The translations under genes were made by a program, and so were the position numbers. 47,070 nucleotides of DNA, taken from positions 1 to 47,070 of the forward strand of contig JABUST010000148.1 in the NCBI GenBank assembly GCA_021442595.1, read 5' to 3'. Positions 15,335 to 24,509 of this stretch are shown piece after piece (within the stretch, counting starts at the first letter, position 1; every line of letters starts with the position of its first letter). Below the pieces are notes generated by a model. That model searched no databases. It worked only from the letters and a program-made list of their open reading frames with translations, and had not been told where the DNA came from. The stretch comes from Lachnospiraceae bacterium. Its GTDB lineage: Bacteria; Bacillota; Clostridia; Lachnospirales; Bianqueaceae.

Positions 15335-17109
15335 GTTGCCTCCTTACCCGGAACCTGCGCCGGCTCCTTCTGCTCCGCAGAGTAAGTGGAGATGTTCAGA
15401 ATAACTCCCACGGACGTCATCAAAAAGGCCATGGAGGAACCTCCGTAGCTGATAAAGGGAAGACCGATACCCGTGGCGGGAATGGAATTAGTATTTACCG
15501 CAATGTGCAGCAGTGCCTGCAGGGAGATCTGACCAACCAGAGATACCGCCACGTAGGAACAGTACCGGTTAGGCGCATTCAGGGAGATTTTGATGCCGTT
15601 CCAGGCAAAGGCCGTAAACAGGACCGCCACAATGATGGCGCCGAACATGCCCAGCTCCTCACAGATGACAGCAAAAATAATGTCATTGTATGCAAAGGGA
15701 ATATAACCCAGCTTCTGAAGGCTCTGTCCCAGACCTCGTCCGAAAAAGCCGCCGCTTCCTACGGCATACAGGGCTTGCACCGTCTGATATCCGTCGCCCA
15801 TAGCGTCCTCGAAAGGATCCATCCATGCAGTGATGCGGGCGGTGCGGTAGGAGAACTCTCTCAGGAAGTCGCCCAGCGGACCGGTCATATTGTCTGTATT
15901 GATCAGCAGGGGCAGCACCAGAAGCAGCACCACTATGCCTGCCAAAGGACCAACCACCATGAGGAAATGCTTGACCTTTGCGCCTCCCACGAACATGATG
16001 ATGACGCCGATGGCTGCCACGATGATGCCTGAAGAGAGGTTCTGATAGGCAACCAGTCCCGTTGGTATCAGGACCAGTATCAGCATCATGGCAAAGGTCC
16101 CGAACTCACCCATTCTGTCATGGAAATCATCCGCCAGCTTGGATATATACACCGCAACTGCCAGCTTGGCCAGCTCTGCCGGCTGGAAGGACAGGGAGCC
16201 GAAGCCCAGCCATCTGGTGGAACCATTGACTTCCACACCGATGAAGAACACCAACGTACTGCAGACCAGAGCCGCAATATACCCCGGAAGAGCCAGATTG
16301 CGCACCGTGGTCATGGGCACCTTGGACACCAGCACCATAGCCACGATGCCGATCAGACTCCAGATGAACTGACGGCGGAAATAGTACATAGGATCATCCA
16401 TGGTGTTATAGGCATCATAATAGCTGGAGCTGGTGACCATGATCAGCCCGATGACCAGCAAGGCAATGACGCAGGCGACCAATGTAAAGTTCTGCTCGTT
16501 GCGCTGGGGCAGAGTTATTCTCCTTTTCTGCTTGTCACCGCCGGCAAATTGAATAAATTCCTTTGTCCAGGAAAATATTCCTCCCGCCAGTGTTCCGGCA
16601 ATATCCCCGGCGGCGCTGCCACTGCGTTTTCCTGCGTCTTTCCCCTCGGGATAGTATTCTTCCTCGCTCACAAAACCGAAGGAGGCAGCAATGCTGCGCT
16701 TTTTCTCTTCAGAGACCCGGCTGACGGAAGTCTTTTTCCGGTTATTGGTTCTCTCTGCTTTTCTTCCTTCATACCGGTCTGCACTTCTTTCGGCATATCT
16801 GTCAGAACTTCTGCCATCAAACAGGTCGGCATTTCTTTCGGCATAACTGTCACCATATCTATCGGAAAATCTGTCAGCGCTTCTGTCAGCATACCGGTCT
16901 GCATATCTGTCAGCGGGACGCGTCGTGGCTTTGGCCTTTTTGGTTTTCTTTCTTCCTCCGGTTCTGAAGCCTTCTCCGAAATAGGGGTCTTCAGAGTCTC
17001 CGCTGTAGAGAGACTGGAATTTGCCCTGGAACCGGCTGCTGCCGTACACGCTGTCCCTTTCCCGGGTATACTCGCTGTCCCGGACCTGTTGTTTTTTCTT
17101 CTTAGCCAT
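15331..17109 (-). CDS. ftsW: Septal peptidoglycan polymerase FtsW, long tail
   Basis: This SEDS-family glycosyltransferase polymerises lipid II with its partner PBP. Membrane segments run from about residue 207 to 580, with family blocks such as GSTRWLGFG, FQPAELAKLA, GYQTVQALYAVGSGG and GIGLPFISYGGSSM. Before them lies an unusual cytosolic tail of about 200 residues. Residues of about 65-120 are a period-4 repeat of the type A-D-R-Y, followed by a basic stretch and an E-E-Y-Y-P segment. Typical FtsW is about 370-420 residues, so this one (592) is much longer. The ATG at 17109 has AAGGAGGGGCGGA just before it. A shorter start inside the tail is possible but lacks such a site. Confidence 0.94.
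   Translation of the reverse strand: MAKKKKQQVRDSEYTRERDSVYGSSRFQGKFQSLYSGDSEDPYFGEGFRTGGRKKTKKAKATTRPADRYADRYADRSADRFSDRYGDSYAERNADLFDGRSSDRYAERSADRYEGRKAERTNNRKKTSVSRVSEEKKRSIAASFGFVSEEEYYPEGKDAGKRSGSAAGDIAGTLAGGIFSWTKEFIQFAGGDKQKRRITLPQRNEQNFTLVACVIALLVIGLIMVTSSSYYDAYNTMDDPMYYFRRQFIWSLIGIVAMVLVSKVPMTTVRNLALPGYIAALVCSTLVFFIGVEVNGSTRWLGFGSLSFQPAELAKLAVAVYISKLADDFHDRMGEFGTFAMMLILVLIPTGLVAYQNLSSGIIVAAIGVIIMFVGGAKVKHFLMVVGPLAGIVVLLLVLPLLINTDNMTGPLGDFLREFSYRTARITAWMDPFEDAMGDGYQTVQALYAVGSGGFFGRGLGQSLQKLGYIPFAYNDIIFAVICEELGMFGAIIVAVLFTAFAWNGIKISLNAPNRYCSYVAVSLVGQISLQALLHIAVNTNSIPATGIGLPFISYGGSSMAFLMTSVGVILNISTYSAEQKEPAQVPGKEAT
16750..16917 (-). repeat. 12-bp tandem repeats coding FtsW tail
   Basis: About 14 imperfect 12-bp units encode four-residue repeats of the pattern [A/S/G]-[D/E]-[R/S]-[Y/S/F/N], for example ADRY, ADRS, SDRY, AERS. 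The units vary in codons and residues, so the repeat is old or under selection rather than freshly expanded. It lies wholly within the cytosolic tail of ftsW. Confidence 0.85.
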
Positions 17110-17179
17110 TCCGCCCCTCCTTTCTTTTCTGTTTCACTGTCTTCCTGTACCCCTTCTCTATGGGAAGCATGGCAGGATC

Positions 17180-18571
17180 TTAGCGGCTCTGCAGCCTCTG
17201 AGCAGCCTCGCGGAACAGATCTCCCCGCTGCTCGTAATTATCAAACATGCCCCAGCTGGCGCAGGCAGGAGACAGCAGCACGCTGTCTCCGGGCCGGGCA
17301 GCCCGGAAGCACTCTTCAATTGCCTCGTCAAATGAAGCAGCCATATAGATATCCTCTTCGTGGAATCCGTACTTCAGGGCGCAGGCTCTGATATCCTCCG
17401 CCGTCTGACCTATGAGCACCAGCTCCCGGACCCTTCCGGGAAACAGTCTGCACCATTCGTCATAAGGAGTTCCCTTATCATATCCGCCTCCGATGAGCAC
17501 GGTCTTCTCGGAGCGCATGGCCAGAAGGCCCTTGATGGCAGCATCCGGATTGGTTCCCTTGGAATCATTGTACCAGGTGACACCTCTCACGGACCCAACG
17601 TTCTCAATGCGGTGGGCCACCCCGCGGAAGTTCATAAGCTGCTCCCTGAGGATGGATACCGGCACTCCCATGCGCAGAGCACAGCCCACAGCCGCCATCA
17701 CATTTTCCTCGTTATGAGCACCGATGATCTTCAGATCCTCAATGGCTGCAATGTCCAGCACTTCTCCCCGGACTTCAGCCAGAATATGCCCCTCCTGAGT
17801 CCAGACTCCCTCCGGAGTTCTGACCTCATGAGAGAACCAGCAGATGGAGGGCGCATCTTCTCTTTGGGCAAGAATCTCTCCCTTTTCTCTAACCAGGGGA
17901 TCGTCATAGTTCAGTACCAGGGCATCCTCCGGTCTCTGATATTCATAGATACGGCATTTGGCTGCCACATAGTTCTCATAGGTATAGTGCCGGTTCAGAT
18001 GATCCGGTGTAAAGTTCAGAATAGCGCTCACCTTAGGTCTGAAGCCATCGATGGTCTCCAGCTGGAAGCTGGACAGCTCCAGGGCCACTGCTGCCTCCTC
18101 CGGCACAGACTCCGCCACGGAGGTAAAGGCCAGACCGATATTTCCCGCAGCCAGGGAGCCGGGCTTCCATGCCTTCAGGATCTCTCCCATGAGAGTAGTG
18201 GTGGTAGTTTTTCCGTTAGTACCGGTGATTCCCACGATGGGCGCCTTGCAGAAGCGTCTGGCCAGTTCAATCTCTCCCCATACGGTCACACCGGCACTTC
18301 GAGCAGCCTCCAGAAAAGGAAGGTCTGCCGGAACGGCGGGAGACAGGATAATGAGATCGAAGCCGCAGGCTTCCTCTGAAGAGGGCGCTCTCCCGAAGAT
18401 TCCGGGAGCCTCTGCCGCTGCCTTCAAGTGCGACAGCTGCTCCTTCAGCTGGTCTTTCTGTTTTCCGTCGCTCAGGGTGACCAGAGCCCCGTGCTCCGCG
18501 CAAAGCTCTGCGGCACCTATGCCGCTCATGGCCATGCCCACCACAAGTACTTTTTTATTCAGAAGCTCCAT
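17180..18571 (-). CDS. murD: UDP-MurNAc-L-alanine:D-glutamate ligase MurD
   Basis: The cytosolic ligase adds D-glutamate to UDP-MurNAc-L-Ala. It shows the N-terminal Rossmann start KVLVVGMAMSG, the ATP loop GITGTNGKTTTT, NFTPDHLNRH and the C-terminal NDSKGTNPDA, all typical of MurD. The start at 18571 (MELLNKK) matches the usual N-terminus but has only a weak GGGGA site. An ATG at 18598 overlapping the mraY stop as ATGA is an alternative and would add nine residues. About 460 residues is normal. It lies between mraY and ftsW. Confidence 0.95.
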   Translation of the reverse strand: MELLNKKVLVVGMAMSGIGAAELCAEHGALVTLSDGKQKDQLKEQLSHLKAAAEAPGIFGRAPSSEEACGFDLIILSPAVPADLPFLEAARSAGVTVWGEIELARRFCKAPIVGITGTNGKTTTTTLMGEILKAWKPGSLAAGNIGLAFTSVAESVPEEAAVALELSSFQLETIDGFRPKVSAILNFTPDHLNRHYTYENYVAAKCRIYEYQRPEDALVLNYDDPLVREKGEILAQREDAPSICWFSHEVRTPEGVWTQEGHILAEVRGEVLDIAAIEDLKIIGAHNEENVMAAVGCALRMGVPVSILREQLMNFRGVAHRIENVGSVRGVTWYNDSKGTNPDAAIKGLLAMRSEKTVLIGGGYDKGTPYDEWCRLFPGRVRELVLIGQTAEDIRACALKYGFHEEDIYMAASFDEAIEECFRAARPGDSVLLSPACASWGMFDNYEQRGDLFREAAQRLQSR

Positions 18572-18594
18572 AGCATCCCCGTTTCTATTCCCGT

Positions 18595-19551
18595 TCATGC
18601 CAGAATGGCCAGACAGAGTATGCACATCAAAGCCGTGACGATGCTGAAGATGGCCACCACCCGGGTCTCATGCCAACCCTTCAGTTCGAAATGATGGTGA
18701 ATGGGCGCCATTTTGAACAAGCGCTTTCCGTGGGTCAGCTTGAAATAACCCACCTGCAGGATGACAGACAGAACCTCCACCACATAAATGATGCCGAACA
18801 GCAGGATCAGCAGCGGAATGTCCATGAGGAAAGTCATGGTTCCCACAAAGCCTCCCAGAGCCAGAGAACCGGTATCTCCCATAAATACCCTGGCAGGGTA
18901 GGCATTAAAGAACAGAAATCCCATGAGTGCGCCTGCAAAGGCAGCAGCCGGGATCTCCAGACCGCTTCCCAGCATGGCGGAAGCCAATACCAGGAACACC
19001 GTAATGATCATGGTTACCGTGGTGCTCAGTCCGTCCAGACCGTCCGTAAAGTTGGTGCCGTTGTCCAGGGCCATCATGCCCACTACCACCAGCACATAGT
19101 AGCCCCATTTCAGGTCCAGGGTCACACCGGTTATATACAGGGTGACTGTGGTGGCGTGTCCCGTCAGATACAGATAGATCGCCAGACCCAGAGAACACAA
19201 AAACTGAAGCAGAAATTTCTGCCCCGGCTTCAGGCCTTCGTTGTGCTTCAGAACGATCTTGATAAAGTCATCGGCAGCTCCCACAAGGCCGAAGGCAAAG
19301 GTCATCACCGGTACGATCCAGTACTTTCCCGGCTCCTTTCCGAAAAGCAGGCAGGAGGCAAGAAATCCCAGCAGAAAGATCACACCGCCCATGGTGGGGG
19401 TGCCCTTTTTCTTCTGATGGGCCTCGGGGCCCTCTTCCCGGATATACTGACCGAATTTCAGTTTATGCAGCAGGGGGATCCCTGCGTAGCCCAGTACCAG
19501 GGCGATGCCGAATCCGCTCAGTCCGGCCAATGCGATCTGCGCTATATTCAT
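18595..19551 (-). CDS. mraY: Phospho-MurNAc-pentapeptide transferase MraY
   Basis: This integral membrane enzyme makes lipid I from UDP-MurNAc-pentapeptide and undecaprenyl phosphate. Motifs include KKGTPTMGG, the aspartates in GAADDFIK, NGTNFTDGLDGL with the catalytic aspartate region, VFMGDTGSLALGG and the histidine motif MAPIHHHFE. At 318 residues with about ten membrane segments it is standard. I start it at the ATG 19551, with AGAGGAC about 10 nt upstream, because the longer reading would overlap the end of murF. The order murF-mraY-murD is the classical one. Confidence 0.96.
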   Translation of the reverse strand: MNIAQIALAGLSGFGIALVLGYAGIPLLHKLKFGQYIREEGPEAHQKKKGTPTMGGVIFLLGFLASCLLFGKEPGKYWIVPVMTFAFGLVGAADDFIKIVLKHNEGLKPGQKFLLQFLCSLGLAIYLYLTGHATTVTLYITGVTLDLKWGYYVLVVVGMMALDNGTNFTDGLDGLSTTVTMIITVFLVLASAMLGSGLEIPAAAFAGALMGFLFFNAYPARVFMGDTGSLALGGFVGTMTFLMDIPLLILLFGIIYVVEVLSVILQVGYFKLTHGKRLFKMAPIHHHFELKGWHETRVVAIFSIVTALMCILCLAILA

Positions 19552-19586
19552 GATGAACGCTGTCCTCTTTTCAAATCTGGTTATCG

Positions 19587-20990
19587 CTATGCATTTTTGC
19601 ATAACGACGAAAGCCTCTCCGGAATATCGGAAAACTGCATACCGTGGGAAGCCTTGAGGAGTATTATATCATTCTCATGGACAATAGACAAAATCTTTTT
19701 AAGCATGTCTTCCTTTGTATCAAAGTGAAAACAGGGCTGCTTTCCTCCCTTTTCCCGGTATCCTTCTTCAATGGCTGCGGCGGCCTGTCCCACGGTGAGG
19801 ATCACATGGACCCCTTCGGTCTCTGCCAGGTGATGCCCCACAGACAGATGCCCCTCCCGGGTATAGTCACCCAGTTCAAACATATCCCCCAGGATGGCTA
19901 CCCTTCGGGCCTCTCCCGGAATCCAGGTCAGGGCATCCACCGCCGCGCACATGGATACGGGGTTGGCATTATAGGTGTCATCAATGACCAGATACCGCTC
20001 CAGAGGAATTCTCTGAAGCCTGTGAGGCGTTGCCTCATAGGAAGCCAGGCCCCTTAAGATCTCTTCCCGGCTAAGTCCGAAGTGCACCGCCGTCATGATG
20101 GCGGGGATCACATTATAGGCCATGTGCCTGCCCAGGGTATTCACTACCAGATCGTAGGTCTCTCCCCGGTAAGTCATAACCATATGCATGCCCGCCTCCG
20201 GAGTGGGCTCCGCCAGGCGGATCACTCCGTCATTATGGGTCCCGAAGCCAAAAGTCTCCACCGGAACCTCCAGGCTGTCCTTGACAGCCATCAGCATATC
20301 GTCGTCACCATTGATCAGAAGAGGTCCCCGGGTCAGATGAGGCACCATCTCCAGCTTGGCCCGGCGGATCCCTTCCCGACTCCCCAGCATTTCAATGTGG
20401 GCCGTGCCCACGTTGGTGATGACCCCCATATCCGGGCAGGCCAGAGAAGCAGCGTAGTCAATCTCGCCGAAATGGTTCATGCCCATTTCAATGACCGCCG
20501 CCTGCACTTCATGGTCCAGCCGCAAAAGCGTCAGGGGCACACCGATATGATTGTTGAAATTTCCCAGTGTCTTCAGTGTCTTTCTGCCTCCGCTGAGGGC
20601 CGCGGCGATCATGTCCTTGCAGGAGGTCTTTCCCACGCTGCCGGTGATGCCCACCGTCATCAGCTCCGGCGGCATACTCTGCTTGTAGCAGCGGCCGATA
20701 GCTCCCAGGGCCTTCACCGTATCCTCCACCAGGATCAGGGAGGCTCCCTCCGGAACACCCCCGGGACACAGCTCCCTGGCCGGCTTTGAGGAAAGGACTG
20801 CCGCACCTTTTGCCAGCACATCATTGGCAAAATCATGACCGTCCAGCCGCTCTCCTTTTATGGCCACGAAGAGACAGCCGGGACCTGCCTCTCTGGAGTC
20901 CCGCACCAGTTCTCTGACCTCATAACCCGGGTCTCCCCGAAGGGTTCCCCCGCACCAGGCGGCCAGGGTTTGTAAACAGATGGTTTCCAA
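19587..20990 (-). CDS. murF: UDP-MurNAc-tripeptide:D-Ala-D-Ala ligase MurF
   Basis: The 467-residue cytosolic ligase adds D-Ala-D-Ala to the UDP-MurNAc-tripeptide. The ATP loop reads GITGSVGKTSCKDM, followed by NFNNHIGVPLTLL and VIDDTYNANPVSM, diagnostic for MurF. The start codon is TTG at 20990, with GGGAG 7 nt upstream and no ATG nearby; the N-terminus fits the family from that point. It begins 20 nt after the murE stop. Confidence 0.95.
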   Translation of the reverse strand: METICLQTLAAWCGGTLRGDPGYEVRELVRDSREAGPGCLFVAIKGERLDGHDFANDVLAKGAAVLSSKPARELCPGGVPEGASLILVEDTVKALGAIGRCYKQSMPPELMTVGITGSVGKTSCKDMIAAALSGGRKTLKTLGNFNNHIGVPLTLLRLDHEVQAAVIEMGMNHFGEIDYAASLACPDMGVITNVGTAHIEMLGSREGIRRAKLEMVPHLTRGPLLINGDDDMLMAVKDSLEVPVETFGFGTHNDGVIRLAEPTPEAGMHMVMTYRGETYDLVVNTLGRHMAYNVIPAIMTAVHFGLSREEILRGLASYEATPHRLQRIPLERYLVIDDTYNANPVSMCAAVDALTWIPGEARRVAILGDMFELGDYTREGHLSVGHHLAETEGVHVILTVGQAAAAIEEGYREKGGKQPCFHFDTKEDMLKKILSIVHENDIILLKASHGMQFSDIPERLSSLCKNA

Positions 20991-21010
20991 GGTATTCTCC
21001 CTTCTGCCGC

Positions 21011-22504
21011 TCAGCGCTCCGCCAATCTGGCTGTGACTTCCTCCCGGTCATCCAGGTGGATCTTGGTGCGGCCGATGATCTGATAATCTTCGTGCCCCTT
21101 GCCGGCCACCATGACAATGTCCGAGGGCCGTGCCATGGCGATAGCCAGGCGGATGGCTTCTCTTCGGTCAGCTGTTCGAATGTAGGGACAGCCCGTGGGC
21201 CGGGTTCCATCCTCCACCCGGTCAATGATCTTCTCCGGGTCCTCCGTCCGGGGATTGTCGGAAGTAAGTACGCAGTAATCCGAAAGTCTTCCGGCGATCT
21301 CTCCCATGATGGGACGCTTCACCGGATCCCGGTCTCCGCCGCAGCCCACCACCGTAATGATCCTGCCCCGGGCAAACTCCCGGGCGGTTTCCAGCACGTT
21401 CTTAAGTCCGTCCGGTGTATGGGCATAATCCACCACGGCAATGACCCCGTCCCTGCTTCGGAAGGTTTCGAATCTTCCGTCCACGATGGTATGATCCAGG
21501 TTCAGAGACTTCACGATACTTTCAGGGGAGATGCCGCAGAGATGACAGGCAGAAGCTGCCAGAAGAGTATTATATATATTAAAACGGCCGGGGACCGGAT
21601 AGCGGACCTGTCCCAGATGTTCTCCCCGGAAGGTCCAGTCATAGACAAGACCGTTCTCGTCCATGGACATATTTTCAGCGCGATAGTCGTTGCCCTCCTG
21701 CAGACCGTAGGTGAAGAAGGGGCAGGCCTTTGTGGCCAGGATCACGGCTGCTGCCGGATCATCTCCGTTCACAAGGCCTCGCTCCGACTGGTAAAAGAGT
21801 TTGCATTTGGCCTCCAGATAGGCCTTCATGGTCTTATGAAAATCCAGATGGTCCTCTGTCAGGTTGGTAAACATACCCAGATCATAGCGTACCCGGGAGA
21901 CCCGGTGCTGAGCCAGGGCATGGGAAGAAACTTCCATGACCACAGCCTTTGCGCCTGCGCGCTTCATGCGGTCAAAGAGGGGATACAGATCAAAGGGGTA
22001 GGGAGTGGTATGGGTGGCAGGCTCTTTCCGGTCTCCTAACCGGTTTTCATTGGTTCCCACAAGACCGCAGCAGATGCCGTTTTCCATGAAAATGTGATGC
22101 ATCAGAGTGCTGGTGGTGGTCTTTCCGTTGGTGCCGGTCATACCGATCATGCGGATCTTCTCCGACTCTTTTCCTTCTTCTTCATGAGTGAAAACGCCGG
22201 AGAAGAAATTTGCTGCCATGCAGGACTCCGCCTCCATGACATCGGGCACCATGAGCATGGTCAGGCCCTCCGGCAGCTGAGCAGGCTCCTTGTCCATAAC
22301 CGCCAGCAAGGCCCCCTTCTCTGCCGCCATGTTCAAAAAGTCCACTCCGTCATATACTGTACCCCGCTCGCAGGCAAAGGCGCAGCCGGGAACCACCTTC
22401 CGGGAGTCATAGATCAGAGAGGTGATCTCCCTCTCCTGCCAATATTCGGCTCCTTCCCGGATCACAGTGTATGTCATGCCTTTTAACAATTCCCCAATGG
22501 TCAT
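21011..22504 (-). CDS. murE: UDP-MurNAc-tripeptide synthetase MurE, meso-DAP type
   Basis: The 497-residue ligase adds the third stem-peptide residue. It has the ATP loop GMTGTNGKTTTS, TNLTEDHLDFH, VDYAHTPDGL and the substrate-selecting motif SDNPRTEDP. The DNPR form selects meso-diaminopimelate in characterised MurE enzymes, so a meso-DAP wall is predicted. GAAGGAG lies about 8 nt before the ATG at 22504. The longer reading from 22555 would translate through a terminator-like hairpin and is rejected. Confidence 0.95.
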   Translation of the reverse strand: MTIGELLKGMTYTVIREGAEYWQEREITSLIYDSRKVVPGCAFACERGTVYDGVDFLNMAAEKGALLAVMDKEPAQLPEGLTMLMVPDVMEAESCMAANFFSGVFTHEEEGKESEKIRMIGMTGTNGKTTTSTLMHHIFMENGICCGLVGTNENRLGDRKEPATHTTPYPFDLYPLFDRMKRAGAKAVVMEVSSHALAQHRVSRVRYDLGMFTNLTEDHLDFHKTMKAYLEAKCKLFYQSERGLVNGDDPAAAVILATKACPFFTYGLQEGNDYRAENMSMDENGLVYDWTFRGEHLGQVRYPVPGRFNIYNTLLAASACHLCGISPESIVKSLNLDHTIVDGRFETFRSRDGVIAVVDYAHTPDGLKNVLETAREFARGRIITVVGCGGDRDPVKRPIMGEIAGRLSDYCVLTSDNPRTEDPEKIIDRVEDGTRPTGCPYIRTADRREAIRLAIAMARPSDIVMVAGKGHEDYQIIGRTKIHLDDREEVTARLAER

Positions 22505-22524
22505 AATGATTACTCCTTCTGCTA

Positions 22525-22552
22525 AAAAGTGCGGGCTTTCGTCCGCACTTTT
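22525..22552 (-). terminator. Intrinsic hairpin between pbp and murE
   Basis: AAAAGTGCGG (22525-22534) pairs perfectly with CCGCACTTTT (22543-22552) around an 8-nt loop. On the minus strand it ends in five T residues and stands between the PBP stop (22562) and the murE ribosome site. It looks like an intrinsic terminator or attenuator inside the dcw operon. Confidence 0.75.
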
Positions 22553-22561
22553 CATGGTTTA

Positions 22562-24499
22562 TTATTCGGAATCGGATGCTCCTTCTCCTGCCTGGGCCCG
22601 TTCAGCCTCCAGGTCAAAGGGAGAAATTCCCTGATAGGTACTGATGGTCAGATCGTACAGACTGGGAGACACTGCTTCCTGATTCAGAGTAGGATCCGGA
22701 TACAGTCCCAATTCGGGAAGAATAGCTTCCCAGATCATACCTGCCAGATGAGCAGACTGGGAGGATACATTCTTATCCGTTTCATCCAGGATTACCAGCA
22801 ACACGTACTCAGGATCCTCCACCGGGGTAAAAGAGATGAAGGAAACCACGTACTTGCCTTCTGCGTAACCGCCGTTTTCGTCTGTTTTCTCTGCGGTTCC
22901 CGTCTTTCCTCCGATGTCGTATCCGGGTACCAGAGCATTCATACCGGTACCTTCCCGGACCACTCGTCTCATGTAGGTCCGCAGCTCATGGCTGATCCAG
23001 GAGTCAATGGTGTAGCGCAGTACTTCCTTAGTCTGGGAAGCGATCACATTGCCGTTGGCATCGGTGATCTGACTCACCACATAGGGTCTGAGATACTCTC
23101 CTCCGTTAATGACGGAGTTCATGGCGCAGATCAGCTGCATGGGAGTCATTCGGAAGCCCTGACCGAAGGCTGTGGTTGCTTTCTCGAAGAATCCGATGGC
23201 ATTTCCGGTGCCCAGACGCTCCGCTTCTTCCGCACTGACATAGATCAGGGAACGATTATCTCCTGCCTCACCGGCAATATCAATACCGGTCAGGTTGCCC
23301 AGACCGTAGGCCTCCTGATAAAGAAGCCAGTCAGCTCGGGGGAACAGCAGTGAGATTTGTGTCATTCCCACGTTACAGGAATTGGCAATGATATCACTGG
23401 GGATCTCCAGGCCGTGCCACTCTCCGCCTGCGCAGCCCACCTCCGCATCGTACACGGTATAGTAACCGTTGCACACAAAAGGACTATTGATGGTGACGAT
23501 GCCTTCATTCAGCGCCGCTGCCATAAACATAGGCTTGAAGCAGGAACCGGGCTCAAAGGTGGAGGAGATCAGGAAGGAGTTCCACACATTGGCATAATAA
23601 TCGGGATCCGATTTATCGGGATTATTCTCCAGCCATTTCTCACTGGTACCGATCAGGGTGGTCACATCATTCAGATCGTAGGTGGGGACCTCGCACATGG
23701 CGGTGATCTCACCGGTAGAACACTTCATCAGGATGGCAGCTCCCTGCACAGCGTTGGTCACCTCCACACCGGTGGCCATAAACTGCTCAATGATACCCTG
23801 GACCTTGGAATCAATGGTCAGGGTGAGGGTGCATCCGTCCTGCGCCTCAATGTATTCTTCAACATAACTGACGCCGGAGCCGGCCACCACCATCTTTCTG
23901 CCGCTGGTGCCCTGCAGATACTCGTCATAATACTGTTCTACACCGTAGACGCCGTTGAATCCCAGCACATGGGCTGCCAGAGATCCATTGTAATAAATGC
24001 GGGATTCTGCCTCTTCAAACCAAACGCCCACCACGGAGCCTTCGTTGATACCTGCCTGAATGATCTGCATCTTCTCCGTGGAGATGCCCTTGCCGGGATC
24101 GAATTTCAGGTAGCGGTAGTCCGCATATTCAGATGTCATGTATCGGCGCACCTGGTCTTCCGATCCCAGACCCAAAGCCGAAACCAGCTGCTCTACTGTA
24201 CTCTTCTGCTTTGCCTCTGAGGATTCGATGAGTACCTGGCAGTCCAGAATGACGTTATAAATTCGGGTACTTTCTGCCAGAATATTGCCGTTTTTATCCA
24301 GAATGGGGCCCCTGAGCGCCGGAATGGTAACGTCAGTGGAATCCAGCTGCTGAGCCTCCGCCGCAGCCTGGTAGTCACTTCCGTGAACGATCTTAATATA
24401 TGCCACACGTCCCATGAGGGCGATCATCAGGACCACCATCACAATGAGGAAGAACATTTCTCTTCCCAGCATGGAATAGCGATTTTTTCTTTGACTCAT
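22562..24499 (-). CDS. Class B penicillin-binding protein, FtsI/PBP2B type
   Basis: The 645-residue septal transpeptidase has a cytosolic basic N-terminus, one membrane helix (about 14-34), a dimerisation region starting RGPILDKNGNILA, and a transpeptidase domain. Catalytic motifs are SCFK (serine at about residue 319) after STFEPG, SCN, and KTGTAEK. No PASTA domain follows. GAGGAC lies 6 nt before the ATG at 24499; the TTG at 24517 is rejected. It follows ftsL directly, as in other dcw clusters, and should work with FtsW. A SpoVD-like sporulation role cannot be excluded from sequence alone. Confidence 0.94.
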   Translation of the reverse strand: MSQRKNRYSMLGREMFFLIVMVVLMIALMGRVAYIKIVHGSDYQAAAEAQQLDSTDVTIPALRGPILDKNGNILAESTRIYNVILDCQVLIESSEAKQKSTVEQLVSALGLGSEDQVRRYMTSEYADYRYLKFDPGKGISTEKMQIIQAGINEGSVVGVWFEEAESRIYYNGSLAAHVLGFNGVYGVEQYYDEYLQGTSGRKMVVAGSGVSYVEEYIEAQDGCTLTLTIDSKVQGIIEQFMATGVEVTNAVQGAAILMKCSTGEITAMCEVPTYDLNDVTTLIGTSEKWLENNPDKSDPDYYANVWNSFLISSTFEPGSCFKPMFMAAALNEGIVTINSPFVCNGYYTVYDAEVGCAGGEWHGLEIPSDIIANSCNVGMTQISLLFPRADWLLYQEAYGLGNLTGIDIAGEAGDNRSLIYVSAEEAERLGTGNAIGFFEKATTAFGQGFRMTPMQLICAMNSVINGGEYLRPYVVSQITDANGNVIASQTKEVLRYTIDSWISHELRTYMRRVVREGTGMNALVPGYDIGGKTGTAEKTDENGGYAEGKYVVSFISFTPVEDPEYVLLVILDETDKNVSSQSAHLAGMIWEAILPELGLYPDPTLNQEAVSPSLYDLTISTYQGISPFDLEAERAQAGEGASDSE

Positions 24500-24509
24500 A
24501 TTGCCGTCC

